Origin: JBEKYH01 sp049511115
GTDB lineage: Bacteria; Planctomycetota; Phycisphaerae; Tepidisphaerales; Tepidisphaeraceae
DNA length: 6,981 nucleotides
Assembly (NCBI GenBank): GCA_049511115.1
Contig: JBEKYH010000276.1
Coordinates: 1-6,981, forward strand
Reading direction: 5' to 3'
Shown: one piece after another, positions 1-4,706 of the stretch
Layout of the letters: the number at the start of each line of letters is the position of its first letter
How positions within the stretch are numbered: position 1 is the stretch's first letter
Notes under the pieces: model-generated
Seen by the model: only the letters and a program-made list of their open reading frames with translations
The model's database searches: none
Told to the model about the DNA's origin: nothing
Position numbers and translations under genes: made by a program

Positions 1-233
1 ACAGTCGTCGTTCTAAGTATTCTTCCCGGACCGGTGGGATAACGAAGAAGCGCGTGCCAACTGGTGGCCCTAGTGGTGATGATCAGTAGGATTTGGGCGA
101 TCATTCGGTCGTGCAAGCTTTGGATTCTAGAGCGGCGCGGCTTGAGTCTCGGACAGTTTCTTTGGCTGGCCATCCCCGGCGCCGCCGCATTCTATTTTTC
201 GCTGGCTGTATGCTTTATGTGACGTGAATTGAC
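1..233. other. left-edge region without a recognised gene
   Basis: Apart from the weak small ORF at 79-222, this stretch shows no recognisable gene, RNA or repeat. Frame 1 is open from the window edge to TAA at 40-42, giving 13 codons (TVVVLSILPGPVG). That could be the tail of a gene that begins outside the window, but it is too short to tell. Confidence 0.4.
79..222 (+). CDS. possible small hydrophobic protein (47 aa), unrecognised
   Basis: I do not recognise this ORF. It starts at ATG 79, ends at TGA 220-222, and would encode 47 residues: a basic N-terminal half (IIRSCK, LERRG) and then a hydrophobic stretch of about 19 residues (WLAIPGAAAFYFSLAVCFM) that could be one membrane segment with the positive residues on the cytoplasmic side. 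The frame is open back to the stop at 40-42, so GTG codons at 64, 73 or 76 are alternative starts. No Shine-Dalgarno sequence precedes any of them. It converges on the minus-strand gene to its right, with 11 bases between the stop codons. It could be a real small membrane protein, the decayed end of a larger gene, or chance. Only its composition supports it. Confidence 0.25.
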   Translation: MISRIWAIIRSCKLWILERRGLSLGQFLWLAIPGAAAFYFSLAVCFM

Positions 234-797
234 TTAGACCTGCGACGGCCCAGTCTCCTGCGGCGCGGTCTTCGCGGCCTCCGCCGCGTGCGATGGCGTG
301 GCCCAGATTCCTTGATGGGATTCTTCCGAGGCTGCTTCCTGGGCGGCGTCCGAGGAAATTGCCGATTCCGTTGGCGTCGGCTCATTCATATCCACGCTCT
401 CGTACTCCTCGGCGGGCGCGTCACCGCTTTGAGGCTCCGATGACCGCTGCGACGGCAGCTTCATAAAGCTGGTATAAAACCCGACGGCAAACAGGCCTTG
501 CTGCTGCTGGTAGGGGAGGTTGATGAGGTTGCAGAACTCAGCCACTACCTGCTGCACCTGGGGATCATTCCGCTCGGCGTGTTGAATCGCCTGATGATGC
601 TTGCGGTCGCGGAATCGCAGAATCTGCACAAAGCGGCCGGTGGTTTCCGACACGTTCCAATTGGCGCCGACTTGCTCGTAAACCTCGAAATGATCGCAAC
701 CAAGGCGCTGCAGCGTCTGGCGAAATCGGCGCAGAACGCGGGCGTGCTCGGCCCGCTTATCCTTGGGGACGATATAACTTGTCGTCTGCAATAACAT
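234..797 (-). CDS. hypothetical protein, probable dimeric alpha/beta-barrel (ABM/NIPSNAP-like) domain with acidic tail
   Basis: The protein has 187 residues from the chosen ATG at 797. Residues 1-112 look folded: a first strand (LLQTTSYIV), a basic helix (about 12-33, KDKRAEHARVLRRFRQTL), a strand pair (HFEVYEQV and GRFVQILRFRD) and a second helix (about 66-92). This order resembles the ferredoxin-like dimeric barrel of antibiotic-biosynthesis-monooxygenase and NIPSNAP-type proteins, and the related C-terminal domain of some MFS secretion effectors. I infer this from pattern only. Residues 113-187 are rich in E, S, A, P and T and probably disordered. There is no signal peptide or membrane helix. 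I chose this start because GGAAGGG lies 9 bases upstream (807-813) and the first strand begins there. The frame stays open to ATG 857 and to 953, but that part reads through the octamer repeat and looks non-coding. Substrate and function are unknown. Confidence 0.65.
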   Translation of the reverse strand: MLLQTTSYIVPKDKRAEHARVLRRFRQTLQRLGCDHFEVYEQVGANWNVSETTGRFVQILRFRDRKHHQAIQHAERNDPQVQQVVAEFCNLINLPYQQQQGLFAVGFYTSFMKLPSQRSSEPQSGDAPAEEYESVDMNEPTPTESAISSDAAQEAASEESHQGIWATPSHAAEAAKTAPQETGPSQV

Positions 798-806
798 GCT
801 ACGCGG

Positions 807-813
807 CCCTTCC
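807..813 (-). promoter_or_regulatory. candidate ribosome binding site, hypothetical gene
   Basis: On the minus strand GGAAGGG lies 9 bases before ATG 797. It favours that start over the upstream ATG at 857, which has no comparable purine-rich sequence. The match to the Shine-Dalgarno consensus is partial. Confidence 0.4.
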
Positions 814-930
814 AGAACACCATCGGCCAATTGCACCTGACCAATCCATTGTGCCATAGCTGGGGAGCGGGGGCAACCGCGCGCCGGGCGATGCGGTTGG
901 GGCTGCGGGGGCGATAATGCGATGGAGGCT

Positions 931-990
931 ATGACATGGTGACAAGGTGACATGGTGACAAGGTGACAAGGTGACAGGGTGACAAGGTGA
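931..990. repeat. tandem octamer array, GTGACAAG x about 7.5
   Basis: Seven consecutive 8-base units run from 931 to 986: ATGACATG, GTGACAAG, GTGACATG, GTGACAAG, GTGACAAG, GTGACAGG, GTGACAAG. A partial unit (GTGA) follows to 990. Variation is limited to the first, seventh and eighth bases. On the other strand the unit is CTTGTCAC. The array lies in the 245-base gap between two minus-strand genes. Because 8 is not a multiple of 3, it reads in every frame as a repeating peptide (SPCHHVTL type), which makes spurious ORF extensions. I recall similar CACC-TTGTCAC strings scattered through planctomycete and other large environmental genomes. No function is evident. Confidence 0.9.
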
Positions 991-1042
991 GGCGGCGCGG
1001 ACGCGCCGATATTGGGGTGAGGGGTGAATGTCCGATAAGTCG

Positions 1043-1786
1043 CTATCGCGAATGATTTTCCTGATTGCGCTGCCGCAACGCTTCGGCCAGCACAATCGCA
1101 GCGGCATGCGACAATGCGAGGCTGGAGGCGCCGCCCGTCGTGGGAATATGCACGAATTCATCGCACACCTCGCGCACCGCCGCTGACAAACCGCGCTTTT
1201 CGCCGCCGATGGCCAGAAGCACGCCGCCCGTAAGATTAGTGTCATGGATTCGCAGCCGGCTTCCCGCGATGCATCCGAGCAGGCGGACTCCAATGCGCTG
1301 CAAGTCGCGTAGCGGCCGAGCCGATTCTATCTGTACCAGAGGCAGGCGCTCATAGGCGCCGGATGCGGGGCGCGCGACTTCGGTTTCGTCGAAGTCCCAG
1401 AGATGTTTTTTCACCAGCACGGCATGGGCTCCCAGCGCCTCGGCCGAGCGAAGGGTAAATCCCAGGTTGCGAGCATCATCAATGCCTTCCAAAAGCAATA
1501 GAAGGGGGCGGTCCACTTCTTGCAGATATTGCAGCAGCCACTGCGCATCGCGCCTTGGTTTGGCCGAACAAATAGCGACGACGCCGCCGTGCGTCGAGCC
1601 GTGGGCGAGAGCATGCAATTCGCGGCCATCCCTGCGCTGCACGGGAACGCCCATCTCGGCCGCGAGGTCGAGCAGATCGCGGACCTTTTCCTCATGCGCC
1701 TGGTGGCTGACTAGAATGACCTCAAACCGCCGCTGCCGGGCCTGCAGCGCGGCCATGACGGATTGTCGCCCTTCCAATCGCTCCAT
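1043..1786 (-). CDS. SpoU/TrmH-family RNA 2'-O-ribose methyltransferase, RlmB-like
   Basis: The enzyme is predicted to transfer a methyl group from S-adenosylmethionine to a ribose 2'-OH in rRNA or tRNA, in the cytoplasm. From ATG 1786 it has 247 residues, close to E. coli RlmB (243). Residues 1-77 match the SpoU substrate-binding domain: it opens MERLEGRQSVMAAL, like RlmB's GIHAVQALL, and ends HGGVVAIC. The rest is the knotted SPOUT domain. Motif 1 is DDARNLGFTLRSAEALG with the conserved Arg at 113. Motif 2 is IGGEKRGL with Glu 196. Motif 3 is SSLALSHAAAIVLAEALRQR. In motif 3 the usual SLNVS has become SLALS, so the family's conserved Asn is Ala 224. The frame is open back to GTG 1873 and includes ATG 1828, but the RlmB-like homology starts at 1786 and no start has a clear ribosome site. 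The E. coli Gm2251 target cannot be assumed. Confidence 0.88.
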   Translation of the reverse strand: MERLEGRQSVMAALQARQRRFEVILVSHQAHEEKVRDLLDLAAEMGVPVQRRDGRELHALAHGSTHGGVVAICSAKPRRDAQWLLQYLQEVDRPLLLLLEGIDDARNLGFTLRSAEALGAHAVLVKKHLWDFDETEVARPASGAYERLPLVQIESARPLRDLQRIGVRLLGCIAGSRLRIHDTNLTGGVLLAIGGEKRGLSAAVREVCDEFVHIPTTGGASSLALSHAAAIVLAEALRQRNQENHSR

Positions 1787-1821
1787 GGGCGTGCAGAATA
1801 GCAGCAAAGTCGGAGACTCAC
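1787..1821. promoter_or_regulatory. short divergent intergenic region
   Basis: Only 35 bases separate the starts of the divergent methyltransferase and esterase genes. The promoter of each must therefore lie partly inside the other's coding sequence, or one start is misassigned. I see no convincing -35/-10 pair. The only clear signal is the esterase's GGAG at 1812-1815. Confidence 0.4.
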
Positions 1822-2772
1822 ATGCCATCGATTGACATGCCGTTGGATCAGTTGCGAAAGTACCAGCCTTCACTTTATCGCGAAGATAATTTTGAGCAGT
1901 TCTGGAAGCTGACGGTCGCCGAGGCGCTCAGCCAACCGCTGAACGCGGAACTGATTCCCTACAATCTCCCGGTGCTGGGCATCGATTGCTTCGCCATTCG
2001 CTTCGACGGATTTCGCGGCGGACGATTGGCCGGCTGGTACATCCGTCCCCAGGACACCGGCACCTATCCCGGCGTTGTCGTCTATCACGGTTACAGCGGC
2101 CGCGGGACGCGCCCCTTGGATTTACTGCATCTGGCCGGTCAGGGAATGTGCGTTTTGAGCCTGGATTGCCGCGGCCAGAATGGCCAATCAACCGACGCCG
2201 CGAGCTATCCCGAGGGCCATTACCAGGGTTGGATGACGCTGGGCATCCGCGATCCACAAACCTATTACTATCGCTTCGTCTATGCCGACGCCCTGCGCGC
2301 GCTCGAGGTGCTCGCGACGCGGCAGGAAGTGGATTCCACTCGCCTGGCCGTCACCGGCGGCAGCCAGGGCGGAGGAATTTCCCTTGCCGTCGCCGCGCTG
2401 TCCGAACGCCCCATGCTCGCACTGCCCGACATCCCATTCCTATGCGACTTCCGCCGCGGCGTAGCCATCGCGCCGACCGGCCCATACCCGGAAATCGCCA
2501 GCTTTATAAAGACGTTCCCCGAATTGCACAACACGGTGTTTCGCACGCTGAGTTATTTCGATTGCCTCAATCTCGCCCCCTGGATCAAATGCCGCACGCT
2601 GATCTCCAACTGCCTGTGGGACGACGCCTGCCCCCCGAGCACGATCTTCGCCGTATACCACCAGATTCACGCCGAGAAGACGATGGAGATTTACCCCTAC
2701 CACAAACATGAAATTCCGTATGATCACAACGAGGTAAAATTCCGGCTGATAACAAGCGTTCTAACGCCGTGA
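1822..2772 (+). CDS. CE7-family esterase (acetylxylan esterase / cephalosporin C deacetylase type)
   Basis: This is a 316-residue alpha/beta-hydrolase, a normal length for carbohydrate esterase family 7, whose members remove acetyl groups from xylo-oligosaccharides and cephalosporin C. All three family motifs are present: RGQ (117-119, in LDCRGQNGQ), GxSQG (179-183, GGSQGG, nucleophile Ser 181) and HE (His 296-Glu 297, in YHKHE). The acid is probably Asp 267, in LWDDACPPSTIFAVYH, which matches the family's D-x-x-CPPST. Tyr 91 in VVYHGYSGRG corresponds to the oxyanion-hole tyrosine. There is no signal peptide, so it should act in the cytoplasm on imported acetylated oligosaccharides. GGAG at 1812-1815, 6 bases upstream, supports the start. 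The gene diverges from the methyltransferase across 35 bases, so the two upstream regions overlap. No sugar-degradation genes are adjacent, and the natural substrate is open. Confidence 0.9.
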   Translation: MPSIDMPLDQLRKYQPSLYREDNFEQFWKLTVAEALSQPLNAELIPYNLPVLGIDCFAIRFDGFRGGRLAGWYIRPQDTGTYPGVVVYHGYSGRGTRPLDLLHLAGQGMCVLSLDCRGQNGQSTDAASYPEGHYQGWMTLGIRDPQTYYYRFVYADALRALEVLATRQEVDSTRLAVTGGSQGGGISLAVAALSERPMLALPDIPFLCDFRRGVAIAPTGPYPEIASFIKTFPELHNTVFRTLSYFDCLNLAPWIKCRTLISNCLWDDACPPSTIFAVYHQIHAEKTMEIYPYHKHEIPYDHNEVKFRLITSVLTP

Positions 2773-2780
2773 GCGGAAGA

Positions 2781-2820
2781 TTTTTCACCGCTAAGACGCG
2801 AAGGGCGCAAAGAAAAGAAA
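2781..2820. repeat. dispersed-type repeat with three CGCNAAG units
   Basis: Just after the esterase stop, three heptamers follow one another at spacings of 8 and 9 bases: CGCTAAG (2789-2795), CGCGAAG (2797-2803) and CGCAAAG (2806-2812), flanked by TTTTTCAC and AGAAAAG. I recall strings of this kind (ACCGCNAAGACGC...) as common intergenic repeats in planctomycetes and several other phyla, often next to CACAGAGG-type repeats, as here. Whether the two belong to one element is inference. Confidence 0.6.
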
Positions 2821-2828
2821 TACAAGAT

Positions 2829-2913
2829 TCACCACAGAGGACACAGAGGACACAGAGGAAGACGAAATTCCGATTTTGATTTACCTCTGTGTCCTCTGTG
2901 TCCTCTGTGGTGA
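2829..2913. repeat. long inverted repeat / hairpin, perfect 30-base arms built from CACAGAGGA nonamers
   Basis: The left arm (2829-2858) and right arm (2884-2913) are exact reverse complements over 30 bases, with a 25-base loop (2859-2883). Each arm contains three copies of a 9-base unit, CACAGAGGA on the left (2833-2859) and its complement on the right. Pairing continues outside the arms with a one-base bulge (GAT against ATC). Transcribed in either direction this would be a very stable stem-loop, able to act as a terminator or RNA-processing site between the esterase and xseA. It has no U-tract, so a canonical Rho-independent terminator is not supported. The right arm ends 20 bases before the probable xseA start. 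It carries no transposase and could be a non-autonomous repeat. Confidence 0.9.
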
Positions 2914-2926
2914 GATCGAATTTTTT

Positions 2927-2932
2927 GGTGAG
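2927..2932 (+). promoter_or_regulatory. weak ribosome-binding-site candidate for xseA
   Basis: GGTGAG sits directly against ATG 2933, too close to serve it, but 9 bases before ATG 2942 (GGTGAG-ATGGCATCC-ATG). If translation depends on this site, XseA starts at 2942 with 472 residues. The match to the consensus is weak. Confidence 0.3.
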
Positions 2933-4360
2933 ATGGCATCCATGACTGGCGGGTTTTTCGACACTCATTCTCGTCTAACTGGCAAGCCATCGAACGCTCC
3001 CCCAGCTTCGACGGCGACGCTCACGGTCACTCAACTCACGAAACAAATCGATCGCGCCATCAAGTCGGGCTTGCCCGGGTCCGTTTTGGTCCAGGGCCAG
3101 ATCAGCAATTTCCGGCCCCCGCGCAGCGGCTCCGGCCATCTCTATTTCACGCTCAAAGACGCGGCGGCCTGCATCGACTGCGTCCTTTGGGCCGACGCCG
3201 CTGCCCGCTTGCGATTTGCACCCGCCGATGGCCTGGAAGTGATCGCCAGCGGGCGCGTGGCGGTCTACGCCGACCGGGGAAAGTACCAGTTTTACGTCAA
3301 TTCCCTTTCGCCGCTGGGCAAGGGCGCCCTGGAACTGGCCTTTCAGGAACTGCGCGCCAAGCTGGAAAAAGAGGGGCTATTTCAGCCCGAAAGAAAAAAG
3401 CCCCTGCCGGAATATCCCCTGAATATCGCCATCGTCACCAGCAGCGCCGCGGCCGCCTTGCAGGACGTGCTGAAGGTCCTGCGCCGGTTTCCCTGGCTGC
3501 GCATGTCCTTGCACGATGTGCCGGTTCAGGGTGAAAACGCCGCCGGAAAAATCGCCGCCGCGATCGCCGAACTGAACTCAGCAAAGCGGCCCATCGATGT
3601 GATTCTCCTCGCCCGCGGCGGCGGTTCGCTGGAAGATTTGTGGGCCTTTAACGAAGAGGCGGTCGCGCGGGCCATTGCTGCCAGCCGCATTCCCATCGTC
3701 ACCGGGATCGGCCACGAGGTGGATGTTTCGATTGCCGACTTGGTCGCCGATCTCCACGCCCACACGCCGACCGAAGCGGCACAGACCGTCACCGCCCGCT
3801 GGCGCAACGCACGCGATCTCATCGAAATCTCGGAGACGCGCCTGCGACGGGGCGTTCGGCAACTTGTCGAAAGCGCTCGCCAGCGCCTGACGGCGATCCA
3901 GCGGCATGAAGTTTTCCGCAGGCCGCTGGATCGGGTGAATGCCCTGCGGCAGGTTCTGGATGATCGGCAGCGCGCCCTGGCCCTCGCCGCGGCTGGAGCA
4001 TTGCGAGGCCGGACCGCGACGCTCACAGCCTTGGAGGGCCGCTGGGCGCAGCGCCATCCACGCTTCACCATCGCTCTTCGCCGCGCCGAACTGGATTCTC
4101 TGCAAGCTTCGCTGGAAAAGGCCCTGCGCGACGACCGCCGCCGGCGCGAGGCCCGGCTCGACGCCCTGGCCGCCCACCTCCGCGCCGTCGGGCCCCAGGA
4201 AGTCCTTCGCCGCGGGTATTCCATCACCTCCCGAAAAAAAGATGGCGCAATTATTCGCGCCAGCGCCCAGGTGAGGGTTGGTGAGACCCTGGTCACCCGT
4301 CTCGCCGACGGCTCCATCGAGTCCATCGCCGCCGATCCGCGCCAGCCGACCCTGTTTTAA
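2933..4360 (+). CDS. xseA: exodeoxyribonuclease VII large subunit
   Basis: XseA is the catalytic large subunit of exonuclease VII, which with several XseB subunits degrades single-stranded DNA from both ends. From ATG 2933 it has 475 residues (E. coli XseA has 456). Residues 30-129 form the N-terminal OB-fold (LTVTQLTKQIDRAI, VLVQGQISNFRPP, GHLYFTLKD). The catalytic domain follows, with LNIAIVTS (163-170), LARGGGSLEDLWAFNEEAVARAI (from 226), GIGHEVDVSIADLVADL (258-274) and HTPTEAA (277-283). The C-terminal part is Arg/Ala/Leu-rich and probably coiled coil, ending in the RGYSI and RLADGSI segments. The frame is open back to ATG 2876, but that extension (LCVLCVLCGE) is only the hairpin repeat read through. 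ATG 2942, with GGTGAG 9 bases upstream, is an equally good start. No xseB follows; a tRNA-tuf operon does. Confidence 0.95.
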   Translation: MASMTGGFFDTHSRLTGKPSNAPPASTATLTVTQLTKQIDRAIKSGLPGSVLVQGQISNFRPPRSGSGHLYFTLKDAAACIDCVLWADAAARLRFAPADGLEVIASGRVAVYADRGKYQFYVNSLSPLGKGALELAFQELRAKLEKEGLFQPERKKPLPEYPLNIAIVTSSAAAALQDVLKVLRRFPWLRMSLHDVPVQGENAAGKIAAAIAELNSAKRPIDVILLARGGGSLEDLWAFNEEAVARAIAASRIPIVTGIGHEVDVSIADLVADLHAHTPTEAAQTVTARWRNARDLIEISETRLRRGVRQLVESARQRLTAIQRHEVFRRPLDRVNALRQVLDDRQRALALAAAGALRGRTATLTALEGRWAQRHPRFTIALRRAELDSLQASLEKALRDDRRRREARLDALAAHLRAVGPQEVLRRGYSITSRKKDGAIIRASAQVRVGETLVTRLADGSIESIAADPRQPTLF

Positions 4361-4502
4361 CGGGCGAATCCGCTCATTTTGCATGGTTCGCCGCCTAAAT
4401 GCTCGCTCCGCCACAGCCGATAAATCGAATCGCGTCGCAAATTTTTTTGAAAGAATTATTTTCTTTCGTTTTCCGGGGATTCCGTCGATTTGGACGGTTG
4501 GA
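4361..4502. other. AT-rich spacer between xseA and the tRNA-tuf promoter
   Basis: No gene is seen here. An A/T-rich tract at about 4438-4475 stands out from the GC-rich surroundings. It contains a 7-base inverted repeat, GAAAGAA (4449-4455) and TTCTTTC (4461-4467), with loop TTATT. The tract might help open or activate the downstream promoter, or act as a weak terminator for xseA, but it lies further upstream than a standard UP element. The role is inference. Confidence 0.45.
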
Positions 4503-4530
4503 TTGACAATGTTCAGGATGGATTTATACT
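4503..4530 (+). promoter_or_regulatory. sigma70-type promoter for the tRNA-Thr-tuf operon
   Basis: A perfect -35 box, TTGACA (4503-4508), is followed after 16 bases by TATACT (4525-4530), one base away from TATAAT. Transcription would start near 4537, about 60 bases before tRNA-Thr. Such a consensus-like promoter fits a highly expressed operon encoding a tRNA and EF-Tu. The mature tRNA would have to be cut from a leader. Some planctomycete promoters differ from E. coli consensus, so activity is inferred. Confidence 0.8.
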
Positions 4531-4597
4531 TTCCGCCCTTCCACGCTTCCGGTCTGCGCCGAAAATGGCGTGTGGGCAGCGTAGGAGTGGGCTCCTC

Positions 4598-4669
4598 GCT
4601 GGCATAGCTCAGCGGCAGAGCGCCACCTTGGTAAGGTGGAGGTCCTGGGTTCAATCCCCAGTGCCAGCT
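4598..4669 (+). tRNA. trnT: tRNA-Thr (anticodon GGT)
   Basis: A complete 72-base cloverleaf can be drawn. The acceptor stem is GCTGGCA with TGCCAGC (all 7 pairs), the D stem GCTC/GAGC, the anticodon stem CCACC/GGTGG with loop TTGGTAA (anticodon GGT, reads ACC and ACU), the variable loop AGGTC, and the T stem CTGGG/CCCAG with loop TTCAATC. The discriminator is T, and CCA is not encoded. It lies 37 bases upstream of tuf, as thrT does before tufB in E. coli, and is probably excised from the tuf transcript. Confidence 0.97.
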
Positions 4670-4693
4670 TTCTATCGGCGATCTAATTTGATT

Positions 4694-4698
4694 GGAGG
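4694..4698 (+). promoter_or_regulatory. Shine-Dalgarno sequence of tuf
   Basis: GGAGG lies 8 bases before ATG 4707. It fixes the tuf start there and excludes the in-frame TTG at 4692, which would overlap this site. Confidence 0.85.
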
Positions 4699-4706
4699 TT
4701 TGCGAC

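Noticed and set aside
931..990. CRISPR array
   Set aside because: The 8-base units are directly adjacent with no spacers, and no cas genes are present.
799..1293. Minus-strand ORF (164 codons) with SPCHHVTL repeats
   Set aside because: It overlaps the methyltransferase in another frame and reads through the octamer array. The repetitive peptide is a by-product of the DNA repeat.
1986..2711. Plus-strand ORF (241 codons) overlapping the esterase in another frame
   Set aside because: It is Arg/Pro-rich with no domain, while the other frame carries all three CE7 motifs.
2876..2932. Cys-rich LCVLCVLCGE peptide as a zinc motif at the XseA N-terminus
   Set aside because: It is simply the right arm of the inverted repeat read in frame. 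XseA homologues do not have it, and the OB-fold begins well after it.
4363..4392. GGCGAA / TTCGCC inverted repeat after xseA as its terminator
   Set aside because: The stem is only 6 pairs across an 18-base loop, with no U-tract. This is likely chance.
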